A stretch of DNA of 24,803 bases from an uncultured Bacteroidaceae bacterium (GCA_904501775.1 CAJGCJ010000018.1:1-24803), one strand, 5' to 3'; positions 1 to 6,958 are shown, counted from the stretch's first letter. Numbers and translations are program-made. Notes: generated from the letters alone by a model not told the origin.

Positions 1-957
1 AGAGAGCATCTCGTCACATCTGAAATTCATAATAAAGTTCTCGCGTATCATGTGCTGGCAATACTCGAGCAGACGTTTCTGTCGCTCACGACCCAAGGCA
101 GCAACCTGTTCGCTCCATTTCTTCATTTCGCGTATATTGCGTGCATAAGCGGTGCGCATAAGCTGCATGAAGAGTTCGAGATATAGTTCCTTGTCTGCAT
201 CTACACACAACTGCTCCTCGGCTTTGTTCCAATTGCCTGCACTTTGGCGCGCCACACGCTGTGCATCCTCGAATGTGAGACCATAGCGCTGCTGCATAGC
301 TGTTTCAATGTCGGAATCAGAAAGTCTGGGTATCTCAATGCGCTGCGCACGGCTCAATATTGTAGGAATTATCTGCTCCGGCTCTTCTGATACCAAAATA
401 AAAAGCGTATCCTTAGGCGGCTCCTCAATTATCTTAAGAAGCTTGTTGGAGCATATGGCATTCATCTTCTCGGGCAGCCATATAATCATTATCTTCCACC
501 CGCCTTCACGCGACTGCATTGAGAACTTATGCAGAATCTCACTGCTCTCGCGCTCATAAATCATCGGTTGCTGATTCTCTACACCCATCTTGGCAAGCCA
601 GTCGGTATATGTAAAATAGGGGTTTGCAAGAAACATCTCGCGCCACTCGGCTATATAATCGTCGCTCACAGGGGCACTGTCCGACCCACCACTCTTTTTC
701 TTAAGTACAGGAAATACAAAATGCAAATCACTGTGTATCAGCTTGTTTACCTTTACACATGTAGGACATTTTCCGCATACATCGCCACCAATGTGCTCCT
801 TGCACAACAGATAGTGAGCCAAAGCCACTGCAATCGGCAACTTGCCGTTACCCTGTGGACCTGTCAGCAACAGGGCATGAGGCAGACGATTCTCATCAAT
901 CAGCCGTTTTATCTGTGCCTGCAAAGGCAATTGTCCTATTATATCTGCAAATCTCAT
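1..957 (-). CDS. holB: DNA polymerase III subunit delta' (partial, C-terminus beyond window)
   Basis: Clamp-loader subunit delta' of the AAA+ superfamily, which helps load the sliding clamp at the replication fork. The ATG is at 955-957 and the frame stays open to the window edge, giving 319 residues without the C-terminal collar domain. A P-loop-like GPQGNGK lies near residues 33-39, followed by Leu instead of Ser/Thr. A zinc-binding set of four cysteines sits near residues 52, 61, 64 and 67, as is usual for clamp-loader ATPases. The sensor-type motif TILSRAQ is present. These features fit delta' better than tau/gamma, which would be longer with an intact Walker A. metF lies directly upstream with a 4-base gap, so the two are probably co-transcribed. 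The degenerate P-loop suggests the subunit does not hydrolyse ATP, as known for delta'. Confidence 0.9.
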   Translation of the reverse strand, partial: MRFADIIGQLPLQAQIKRLIDENRLPHALLLTGPQGNGKLPIAVALAHYLLCKEHIGGDVCGKCPTCVKVNKLIHSDLHFVFPVLKKKSGGSDSAPVSDDYIAEWREMFLANPYFTYTDWLAKMGVENQQPMIYERESSEILHKFSMQSREGGWKIMIIWLPEKMNAICSNKLLKIIEEPPKDTLFILVSEEPEQIIPTILSRAQRIEIPRLSDSDIETAMQQRYGLTFEDAQRVARQSAGNWNKAEEQLCVDADKELYLELFMQLMRTAYARNIREMKKWSEQVAALGRERQKRLLEYCQHMIRENFIMNFRCDEMLS

Positions 958-961
958 TTTA

Positions 962-1915
962 TCAATATATCTCCTTTGCTATTCTACAAACGCTGTCTAC
1001 CGCATTCACAGTATAGAAATGTATGCTTGGCACGCCATGTTCGATAAGCTCCTTGCACTGCGCAACACACCACTCCTGACCTACCTGCATTGCAGCAGAG
1101 TCATCCTTGCATTTAAGCATCTCGGTAACCAACGGCTCGGGCAAATCCACACGGAATGTCTTGGGCAGCACATTCAGCTGCGACAATTTATACATTGGCT
1201 TTATGCCGGGGATAATAGGCACATTGATGCCAGCCTCACGTGCACGCTTCACAAACTCGAAATACTTTGTATTGTCGAAGAACATCTGCGTAACGGCATA
1301 CTCGGCCCCTTCATCGACCTTTTGCTTGAGCCATGCAATATCGCTGTCGAGGTTTGGCGCCTCCTCGTGTTTCTCGGGATAACATGCAACACCGTACGAA
1401 AAACGTACGCCCTTCTCTTTCATTTGCGAGCCATCAATGAAGAATCCTTCGTTGAAGCGGTTAACCTGTCGCTGAAGGTCAATTGCATGGGAATGACCGC
1501 TCTGCACCTGAACAAAGTTCCTGTCGCTTTTTATTTTGTCGCCCTGCAGCACCAGTATATCTGTAATACCCGAGAGCTGCAAATCGATAAGTACATACTC
1601 GGTCTCTTCAAGAGTATATCCGTTACAAAGGATATGCGGAACCACCGGAATATTGTATCTATGGTGTATCGCAGTAGCTACAGCCACAGTTCCGGGGCGT
1701 CGACGTATAGTCGAACGTTTGAACATTCCGTTTCCCATATCAACATATATGTTCTCGCTATGGTGCGTTGTTATATTGATATATTGGGGATTGAACTCCA
1801 TCAACTTATCGATGGAGCCGAATAACTTTGTAGTACCTGTACCTTTAACAGGCGGCAGCACTTCGAACGAAAATGCCGTCTTATCTGAACTGTTTATGCA
1901 ATCTATAACTCTCAT
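962..1915 (-). CDS. metF: methylenetetrahydrofolate reductase
   Basis: Flavin-dependent reductase of 5,10-methylene-THF to 5-methyl-THF, supplying the methyl group for methionine synthesis in the cytoplasm. It has 317 residues, close to other bacterial MetF proteins of roughly 300. Family landmarks visible: FSFEVLPP with the conserved Glu18 near the N-terminus, LQGD with Asp126 (flavin/folate site), YGVACYPEKH near residue 174, TQMFFD near 209 and PGIKPM near 236. It is the first gene of a minus-strand pair with holB, whose start follows the metF stop by 4 bases. A leader of about 100 bases separates the start from a candidate promoter (-7 TATTTTCG). Confidence in function is high. Confidence 0.95.
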   Translation of the reverse strand: MRVIDCINSSDKTAFSFEVLPPVKGTGTTKLFGSIDKLMEFNPQYINITTHHSENIYVDMGNGMFKRSTIRRRPGTVAVATAIHHRYNIPVVPHILCNGYTLEETEYVLIDLQLSGITDILVLQGDKIKSDRNFVQVQSGHSHAIDLQRQVNRFNEGFFIDGSQMKEKGVRFSYGVACYPEKHEEAPNLDSDIAWLKQKVDEGAEYAVTQMFFDNTKYFEFVKRAREAGINVPIIPGIKPMYKLSQLNVLPKTFRVDLPEPLVTEMLKCKDDSAAMQVGQEWCVAQCKELIEHGVPSIHFYTVNAVDSVCRIAKEIY

Positions 1916-2020
1916 ATCAACAACTATAGTGTGCTACTTGTGCATTAACCAACTTCCTTTACAACAACCATTGCCATATACAATAAAGCCGGCACAAAAC
2001 ACCTTATATGTATTAACTTG

Positions 2021-2028
2021 CGAAAATA
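2021..2028 (-). promoter_or_regulatory. candidate -7 promoter element for metF
   Basis: On the minus strand this reads TATTTTCG, one mismatch from the Bacteroidales -7 consensus TAnnTTTG. Transcription would begin near 2015, leaving a leader of about 100 bases before the metF ATG at 1915. The leader contains an 8-codon ORF (1945-1971). No clear -33 TTTG is seen. I recognise no known riboswitch in the leader. Confidence 0.4.
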
Positions 2029-2062
2029 GTATTTTTTTTGAAAAATAGCGAATATAAAGTCA

Positions 2063-2103
2063 TAAAAACACAAGGGATGCACCCAAAATAGGATGCACCC
2101 CTT
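2063..2103 (-). terminator. intrinsic terminator of the PepSY lipoprotein operon
   Basis: Read on the minus strand, 2103-2072 forms a 13-bp stem (two of the pairs are G-U) with a 6-base loop, followed by a U-rich tail. On the plus strand the same two positions are A-C mismatches, so the hairpin is stable only in the minus-strand transcript. It lies 45 bases beyond the stop of the 2148 gene. Confidence 0.8.
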
Positions 2104-2147
2104 CAAATTACTAAACAACACTAAATTATAAATTTATTTACACTTTC

Positions 2148-2582
2148 TTATGATTCAAGAACGTTGCCGTTGGGAGTAACAAAGAGCACTTGCTCTATAT
2201 TACCTCGCTCAAGTTCCAGCTTATAGCATTCCCCGTCGGGGTGCTCAATATAATCGGCATCATCGATTTTGTAATTGGGGAACATGGTGCTTGCCGCATC
2301 AACGACACTCTGAGGCAATGACGCAATGGCAACATCCCATTTTGTATATACCCACTCATTATTGGAGTTGAAGTAGGCATCCTTGCGGATAGAGTTGTGA
2401 ATAAACTCAACCTCGAGCAAACCGTTATCCTCATATTCAGCCTTTCTTATTGACGAGCCCGGGTATTCAGCCTCGATAAAAGTCTCTATCGCATCATTCA
2501 CAGCCACACGATTATCATCATCCTTGTCGCATGCGGTAAAGAGTGCAAGAGCAACAAACAGTATAGGAATTACTCTTTTCAT
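2148..2582 (-). CDS. PepSY-like domain lipoprotein
   Basis: Exported lipoprotein of 144 residues. The N-terminus has two basic residues, a hydrophobic stretch and a lipobox ending LFTAC with Cys18, followed by an Asp-rich linker (DKDDDN). The rest resembles the Bacteroidetes PepSY-like family (BVU2987-type): two similar halves, each with a short helix (DAIETFIEAEYPG; SVVDAASTMFPNY) followed by strands with alternating charge. Such proteins are thought to act in the periplasm or at the outer membrane; their biochemical role is not settled. It is second in a minus-strand pair, 21 bases after the PepSY-like periplasmic gene at 2604, and is followed by a good terminator. Family assignment is from pattern and context. 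Confidence 0.75.
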   Translation of the reverse strand: MKRVIPILFVALALFTACDKDDDNRVAVNDAIETFIEAEYPGSSIRKAEYEDNGLLEVEFIHNSIRKDAYFNSNNEWVYTKWDVAIASLPQSVVDAASTMFPNYKIDDADYIEHPDGECYKLELERGNIEQVLFVTPNGNVLES

Positions 2583-2603
2583 CTTTCAATTGTTCTAAAG
2601 TAA

Positions 2604-3044
2604 TCAATCGTCTATATCTATAATGTTGAAGTTGCGGTCGAATGTAAGTTCCAGACGGTTAGACAATCGCACCTCGTAATCGTGACGGTCACGGTCGATT
2701 TGCAGAATCTTCTCGCCGGGATAGTTCTCGGCAACATATTTCTTTATTGCGTCGGGAACAACCAATGAGGGAACTTCGCTGTAGCGGCAATCAACCTCTT
2801 TCCATTCGCCATTTTTCAAGAACTCCAACTTGGAGCCATCGGTGAACACCACCTCGTAGTTACGGCTCAGTAGGTCACGTTCCTCTTTTACATACGAAAT
2901 CTTAAGATTGGCAAAATGCGCCGATACAAAATTCTGGGCTGCTGCAGGAAGTTTCTCTTTTGTAATAAGTCTATCATTATCGGCTTTAGCAGCCACTACA
3001 CCAAAAGTCAAAAACAGAATCGCAATTGATAAAAACTTTTTCAT
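2604..3044 (-). CDS. PepSY-like periplasmic protein (copy A)
   Basis: Secreted protein of 146 residues with a typical Sec signal peptide (MKKFLSIAILFLTFG, cleavage after AKA) and no lipobox Cys. The mature part has two PepSY-like repeats: LPAAAQNFVSAHF followed by strands up to EWKEVDC, then VPDAIKKYVAENYP followed by strands ending FNIIDIDD. It is closely similar along its whole length to the gene at 5832-6275, including signal peptide and C-terminus, so the two are recent paralogues. The promoter region (3101-3149) is also shared with that copy. The lipoprotein gene at 2148 is downstream in the same operon. The molecular function of the family is unknown; members often sit near two-component systems, but none is in this window. 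Confidence 0.8.
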   Translation of the reverse strand: MKKFLSIAILFLTFGVVAAKADNDRLITKEKLPAAAQNFVSAHFANLKISYVKEERDLLSRNYEVVFTDGSKLEFLKNGEWKEVDCRYSEVPSLVVPDAIKKYVAENYPGEKILQIDRDRHDYEVRLSNRLELTFDRNFNIIDIDD

Positions 3045-3100
3045 AATATTAAAATTTTAAGGTTATACTCTTTTTACTACATAACAAGCGGCCTTCCGCA

Positions 3101-3149
3101 TTGTTTACAGTGCAAATATTATACCCGATTCTGAAATGAATTTGAAATT
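3101..3149 (-). promoter_or_regulatory. promoter/operator block of PepSY copy A (matched at 6321-6369)
   Basis: This 49-base block aligns without gaps to 6321-6369 with about 42 identities. On the minus strand it holds TTTCAAATTCATTTCAGA (3147-3130), in which TTTCA recurs with an 11-base period. A TA-N3-TTTG element follows (TAATATTTG, one base longer than the usual -7 box), and then the partial palindrome TTTGCACTGTAAA. The 11-base spacing resembles tandem sites of OmpR-family response regulators. That the block is an operator is inference from its conservation in two copies. Confidence 0.65.
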
Positions 3150-3212
3150 TCCCGCAAAATTCATTTTTTTATTTTTTTTGATTCACTTTTCTCAACAAGA
3201 AGACATTATTAC

Positions 3213-3220
3213 TATTTTTG
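3213..3220 (+). promoter_or_regulatory. candidate -7 element for the SBF-menG-menA operon
   Basis: TATTTTTG matches the Bacteroidales -7 consensus TAnnTTTG and is followed by CA. Transcription would start near 3226, giving a leader of about 20 bases before the ATG at 3247. This placement excludes the more upstream in-frame ATG at 3136. The -33 element is not clear in the T-rich stretch upstream. Confidence 0.55.
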
Positions 3221-3246
3221 CAGGCACACTCACATATTTTTACAAG

Positions 3247-4098
3247 ATGAATACTATATGGATTGTAATGCCCATTCTCATTGTGCTCATGTTTCTTCTT
3301 GGCACAGAACTGAATGGAAAAGCATTTAAAAATGTCATACATTCACCACGCGCTGTAATATTAGGAATGGTGGGACAAATCATTCTGTTGCCTTTAATAG
3401 CCTTCCTTATTGCATGGAGTCTGAAATTGCCTGCCACTTATTTCATGGGAATAATGCTGATAGCCTGCTGCCCCGGCGGAAGTTCATCGAATATATTCTC
3501 TATGCTGGCAAAAGGCGACATTGCACTATCGGTAACTCTTACGGCACTAAGCAGTGTAATAACACTCTTCACTCTGCCCATAATAATGGAGTTTGTCACT
3601 CAATTCATTTCGCACCAATCGGGAACAGATATAGATTTACCTATAGGCAAACTGTTGGTGCAAAACATCGCATTACTCTTTGTTCCACTAATATGCGGAA
3701 TAGTGTTCCGGCATTTTTCGCCGTCAAAATCGGCAAAAGTGAATAAGATTCTAAGCAAGGGCGCATTCCCTGCATTAATGATTCTGGCATCAACATTCTT
3801 TTTGCAGTATCCACGCGAAATTATGGACAACATTGCGACATTAGGCACTGCATGCACACTGCTTCTCTTAATCTCAATGGTATGCAGCCGAGGCCTGTCA
3901 CACATAGGCCGACTGAGCCCGAGTGTCGGCAGAACCATTGTCATAGAGGTTGGAATGCAGAATGCGGCACAGGCAATAGCCATTGCATCATCACCCTTCA
4001 TATTCAACAGCGGCGAAATGGCAATACCTGCCATTATATATGCACTCATAATGAATGTGATACTACTTATATATGTATTTAAATTCCGTTACGCTTAG
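3247..4098 (+). CDS. bile acid:sodium symporter family (SBF/BASS) transporter
   Basis: Polytopic inner-membrane transporter of 283 residues with about eight to ten hydrophobic segments. It fits the SBF/BASS family: GTELNGKAF after the first helix, the CCPGGSSSNIFSMLAKGDIA region (crossover motif typical of the family), and IEVGMQNAAQAIAIASS near the C-terminus, matching the family signature E-x-G-x-Q-N. Substrates in the family include bile acids, pantoate and other organic anions with sodium; this one's substrate cannot be read from sequence. I chose the ATG at 3247 because a -7 box lies at 3213-3220 and the longer frame from 3136 adds an implausible T-rich-encoded extension. menG follows 34 bases later and menA overlaps menG, so it heads a probable three-gene operon. 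Confidence 0.88.
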   Translation: MNTIWIVMPILIVLMFLLGTELNGKAFKNVIHSPRAVILGMVGQIILLPLIAFLIAWSLKLPATYFMGIMLIACCPGGSSSNIFSMLAKGDIALSVTLTALSSVITLFTLPIIMEFVTQFISHQSGTDIDLPIGKLLVQNIALLFVPLICGIVFRHFSPSKSAKVNKILSKGAFPALMILASTFFLQYPREIMDNIATLGTACTLLLLISMVCSRGLSHIGRLSPSVGRTIVIEVGMQNAAQAIAIASSPFIFNSGEMAIPAIIYALIMNVILLIYVFKFRYA

Positions 4099-4132
4099 CG
4101 TTAAACCATTCATATAAAAAAACAGATACAAC

Positions 4133-4840
4133 ATGGCAAAAAGAGAAAAGGCAAAGAAATTGTTCGATAATATAGCAAGCGACTACGACAGGCTGAACCA
4201 CATCCTGTCACTCAACATCGACAAAGGATGGCGACGCAAGGCTGTACGCGAGATTGTAGATACAGACAAACCGTTAAAGGTTCTTGACATGGCATGCGGC
4301 ACAGGCGACTTCACCATCGAAATTTCGCAAAAAGTTGCTGAAGGCAGCGAGGTAACCGGAGTAGACCTCTCGGAAGAGATGATGAAGATAGGACGGGAAA
4401 AGATTGCAAAAGCTGCAGTTGAAGCAACTATGGAATATGGCGAATGCGAGGAACTCAAATATCCCGACAACAGTTTCGACCGCATATCCGTAGGTTTCGG
4501 CGTGCGCAACTTCGAACATCTGCAGAAAGGACTGGAGGAGATGTTTCGCGTACTGAAACCCGGTGGCAAACTTGTCATACTTGAACTGTCGGTGCCTTCG
4601 AACCCTGTCATACGCTGGTGCTATAAACTCTATTTCTTAAAGATTCTACCTGCAATAGGCGGTTATATATCGGGAGACCGTAGCGCTTATGAATATCTGC
4701 CGGCATCGGTACTCCATTTTCCGGCACCCGACAAATTTCAGGCAATGCTCAAGGAGTGCGGTTATTCCGAGATAAGACATAAATCGCTGACTTTTGGAAT
4801 ATGCCGTATGTACATAGGAAAAAAACAACAAGTATGTTGA
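4133..4840 (+). CDS. menG: demethylmenaquinone methyltransferase
   Basis: SAM-dependent C-methylation of demethylmenaquinone, the last step of menaquinone synthesis. It has 235 residues and matches the UbiE/MenG family: KKLFDNIASDYDRLNHILS near the N-terminus, SAM motif I LDMACGTGDF at residues 51-60, acidic VDLS ending motif II near 77-80, GFGVRNF at 121-127, and the post-motif LKPGGKLVILELS around 141-153. UbiE also acts in ubiquinone synthesis, but Bacteroidales make menaquinone, and the neighbour is menA. Its stop codon overlaps the menA start by 7 bases, implying translational coupling. The upstream neighbour is the SBF transporter. Confidence 0.93.
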   Translation: MAKREKAKKLFDNIASDYDRLNHILSLNIDKGWRRKAVREIVDTDKPLKVLDMACGTGDFTIEISQKVAEGSEVTGVDLSEEMMKIGREKIAKAAVEATMEYGECEELKYPDNSFDRISVGFGVRNFEHLQKGLEEMFRVLKPGGKLVILELSVPSNPVIRWCYKLYFLKILPAIGGYISGDRSAYEYLPASVLHFPAPDKFQAMLKECGYSEIRHKSLTFGICRMYIGKKQQVC

Positions 4841-5712
4841 AGAAATGGATTGAAGCCATAAGGCCAAGAACTATTCCGGTGAGCATCGCCGGCGTTATAG
4901 CCGGAACGGGGTGTGCCATATTCAACAATAGATTCAACCTTATACCGGCACTCCTGTGCCTGTTGTTTGCCACGCTTGCCCAAATAGCCTCTAATTTTGG
5001 CAACGAATACTACGACTACGCAAACGGATTGGACAAAAAGGGACGGAAGGGATTCCGCCGAGGAGTCACAGAGGGTGACATAACACCGCTGACAATGAAA
5101 CGGGCAACATACACAACCCTTGCCATGGCAGCCGTTACCGGATGCCTGACACTCCATTATGGCGATTGGTGGCTTATTCCGATTGGAGTGTCAATTGTTA
5201 TATTCGCCCTTGCATACAGCACAGGCCCCTACCCACTATCACACCATGGCCTTGGCGATGTTGCCGTTATAATATTTTTCGGAATAGCACCTGTAACACT
5301 CACATGTTACCTGCAAAGTGGAAGCCTCAACGGGCTGTCGACATCGTTACCCACCTCGATAGCAATAGGTCTGCTTGCTGCAAACGTACTTATAGTGAAC
5401 AATTACCGCGACATGGACGATGACAGAAGCGTTGGCAAGCGCACCACAGTGGTTATATTCGGCCGCAAGGTAATGGGGCGCGTATATCTGGTATCGGGAA
5501 TATCAGCCATGGCTATAATGACTCCGGTGTGGGCAGAGTTACCTTTATCAGCCGTCGCAGTGCCATTAATATACATAGGAATACACATCCGTTTGTGGCG
5601 TAAAATGACAAGCGCCGAAGGGGCTGCCCTTAACCCCATACTTGGAAAAACCGCAATGAACATGCTTCTGTTTTCCCTGATGCTGCTTGTGCTCTTCATA
5701 GTTGGCCGATGA
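4834..5712 (+). CDS. menA: 1,4-dihydroxy-2-naphthoate polyprenyltransferase
   Basis: Inner-membrane UbiA-superfamily prenyltransferase joining a polyprenyl chain to DHNA to give demethylmenaquinone, the substrate of MenG. It has 292 residues with about eight or nine transmembrane helices. The first Asp-rich site reads NEYYDYANGLD (residues 57-67) and the second NNYRDMDDD (189-197), both polyprenyl-diphosphate/Mg binding sites; RPRT near residue 10 is typical of MenA. I chose the ATG at 4834, whose start overlaps the menG stop (ATGTTGA), rather than the upstream frame at 4801, because homologues begin LKKWIEAIRPRT-like. The gene ends before a 50-base palindrome. Confidence 0.93.
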   Translation: MLKKWIEAIRPRTIPVSIAGVIAGTGCAIFNNRFNLIPALLCLLFATLAQIASNFGNEYYDYANGLDKKGRKGFRRGVTEGDITPLTMKRATYTTLAMAAVTGCLTLHYGDWWLIPIGVSIVIFALAYSTGPYPLSHHGLGDVAVIIFFGIAPVTLTCYLQSGSLNGLSTSLPTSIAIGLLAANVLIVNNYRDMDDDRSVGKRTTVVIFGRKVMGRVYLVSGISAMAIMTPVWAELPLSAVAVPLIYIGIHIRLWRKMTSAEGAALNPILGKTAMNMLLFSLMLLVLFIVGR

Positions 5713-5764
5713 AGATTTAAAAAGGAGGCATAAAGAGGGCAACCATGTACCGGAATTTATACAC

Positions 5765-5814
5765 AACAAAAGCATTATAGGGTGGCACATGTGCCACCCT
5801 ATAATGCTTTTGTT
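5765..5814. terminator. 50-base perfect palindrome, probable bidirectional terminator
   Basis: Two 25-base arms are exact reverse complements with no unpaired centre. The outer ends are A-rich on the left and T-rich on the right, so either transcript would end in a U-containing tract. It lies between the convergent menA (ends 5712) and PepSY copy B (ends 5832), as expected for a shared terminator. Confidence 0.85.
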
Positions 5815-5831
5815 AAATTACCGATGCTTAT

Positions 5832-6275
5832 TTAGTCATCTATATCCACAATGTTAAAATCCTTATCGAATGTCAGTTCAAGGCCGTTGGAAAGTCTGAT
5901 CTCGCAATCTCTTCTGTCGCGGTCAACCTTCACAACATTTACCGAAGGATAGTTGGCATTTACATAATTCTTTACCTGTTCGGGAACAAGTGATGCAGGA
6001 ACAACATTCTTACGGCAGTCAACCTCTTTCCATTCACCATCGCGAGCAAACTCAACCTTTGAACCGTCGGTAAAGATAACCTCGTAACTCTTGAACAACA
6101 GCTCGTTGTCTTCCTTAACCAAAGATACTTTGAGATTCGCGAAGTGCTGGGCAATGAATTGCTGTGCCGCAGCGGGCAGCTTATCTTTTGATATTACCTT
6201 ATCGCGCTCAATTGCACTTGCCGACAAAACTCCGAGGAACAACACTGAAAGTGATACAAATAAAAACTTTTTCAT
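5832..6275 (-). CDS. PepSY-like periplasmic protein (copy B)
   Basis: Secreted protein of 147 residues, paralogue of the gene at 2604-3044. Signal peptide MKKFLFVSLSVLFLGVLSASA, no lipobox Cys. The mature chain repeats the same landmarks: KLPAAAQQFIAQHFANLK, IFTDGSKVEF, EWKEVDC, VPEQVKNYVNANYP and the terminal FNIVDIDD. I chose the start at 6275 rather than 6320: the signal peptide begins there and aligns with copy A, whose start is fixed by the same context. Unlike copy A it is not followed by a lipoprotein gene; menA converges on it. Its promoter block (6321-6369) nearly duplicates that of copy A. Function of the family is unknown. Confidence 0.82.
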   Translation of the reverse strand: MKKFLFVSLSVLFLGVLSASAIERDKVISKDKLPAAAQQFIAQHFANLKVSLVKEDNELLFKSYEVIFTDGSKVEFARDGEWKEVDCRKNVVPASLVPEQVKNYVNANYPSVNVVKVDRDRRDCEIRLSNGLELTFDKDFNIVDIDD

Positions 6276-6320
6276 AACTTTATTCTTATTAAAATTAAAC
6301 ATTATCCAATACCTTTGCAT

Positions 6321-6369
6321 TTATTTACACTGCAAAGATTACACCCATTTCTGAAATGAATTTGAAATA
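6321..6369 (-). promoter_or_regulatory. promoter/operator block of PepSY copy B (matched at 3101-3149)
   Basis: Gapless match to the block upstream of copy A. The segment 6349-6367 is identical to 3129-3147, and TTTACA-N-TGCAAA at 6324-6336 differs only at the central base. On the minus strand the element TAATCTTTG would start transcription near 6326, giving a leader of about 50 bases to the ATG at 6275. The identical TTTCA repeats with 11-base period overlap the -33 region, where an activator could replace a weak -33 box. Confidence 0.65.
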
Positions 6370-6402
6370 ATAAGAAAAATCGAAAAAATTTCAACAAAAA
6401 AG

Positions 6403-6765
6403 TTACCCTTCCAGCCCAAATTCAGCAATAATATCCTTTATTATAACCTTCCGAAGCTCCTCTGACGGTTCAAATGCATAACAAATGGCATTGGCACCGC
6501 TATCCAAAAGCGGTTTGAATTTCTCAACATCCGAAAATTCCGATTTAAAATCGTACGAACAACCACAGCACAACGGCTCCAATCCTTTTTCTTCACTTTG
6601 GGCATCGTGTGCAAGAATATATACACCGGCATATCCACCTTCAAAAATTGCCGACAAATCACAATTCAAAGAATTGAACCTTAGAACATTGAACACATAA
6701 CAACCGCCATCGCTTCCATTTACATAGTACTTCTCGTCGGTCTCTTTCATAAAAATCTTTTCCAT
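6403..6765 (-). CDS. hypothetical protein, 120 residues
   Basis: I do not recognise this protein. It is soluble, acidic and without signal peptide or membrane segment. Visible features: paired aromatics (EKYYVNG), a hydrophobic centre ending GGYAGVYILAHDA, a Cys cluster LCCGC near residue 65-69, and an amphipathic C-terminal helix (EELRKVIIKDIIAEF). Two in-frame ATGs exist, at 6765 and 6750. A good -7 box (6770-6777) lies so close to the first that transcripts would begin at or inside that codon; the second would have a leader of about 14 bases. It stands alone, with PepSY copy B downstream and no obvious terminator between them. Codon use looks like its neighbours. Confidence 0.6.
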   Translation of the reverse strand: MEKIFMKETDEKYYVNGSDGGCYVFNVLRFNSLNCDLSAIFEGGYAGVYILAHDAQSEEKGLEPLCCGCSYDFKSEFSDVEKFKPLLDSGANAICYAFEPSEELRKVIIKDIIAEFGLEG

Positions 6766-6769
6766 AGCA

Positions 6770-6777
6770 CAAATTTA
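6770..6777 (-). promoter_or_regulatory. candidate -7 element for the 120-residue gene
   Basis: Minus-strand TAAATTTG matches TAnnTTTG exactly. The predicted transcription start falls on or just inside the first ATG at 6765, favouring either a leaderless message or use of the second ATG at 6750. No -33 TTTG is found at the expected spacing. Confidence 0.4.
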
Positions 6778-6925
6778 ATAAATAAAAACGGAACTGCATG
6801 TGATACAAAAGAAAAGAGACACAATAGCAGTCACTTTACATTCCCAAACATACACAATCCTATAATTTAGAGTCAAAGTGTACCCAATTCTCACAAACAT
6901 AAGAAAATAATTAAAAAAAAATGGC

Positions 6926-6933
6926 TATCTTCG
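6926..6933 (+). promoter_or_regulatory. candidate -7 element for prfB-CYTH
   Basis: TATCTTCG followed by CGC fits the TAnnTTTG consensus with one change. Transcription would start near 6939, about 20 bases before the prfB ATG at 6959. Upstream is an A-rich stretch. Confidence 0.5.
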
Positions 6934-6958
6934 CGCCCGGAAACTAAAGATATTGAAT

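Noticed and set aside
1019..1825. Long plus-strand open frame (268 codons) over metF
   Set aside because: It is the antisense of a full, well-conserved metF and its translation shows no domain-like pattern.
1916..2020. Riboswitch (SAM or cobalamin) in the metF leader
   Set aside because: I could not find the conserved boxes of either class; only an unstructured-looking leader with a short ORF is seen.
3136..3246. Upstream extension of the SBF transporter
   Set aside because: Its ATG sits within the PepSY operator block, and the -7 box at 3213-3220 lies inside it, so the message would not contain it.
3247..4098. Bile-acid uptake system specific to gut life
   Set aside because: The SBF family has many substrates; the sequence alone does not show bile acid transport.
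4088..4104. Hairpin at the end of the SBF gene (ACGC-TTA-GCGT)
   Set aside because: A 4-bp stem without a T tract; too weak to be a terminator inside the operon.
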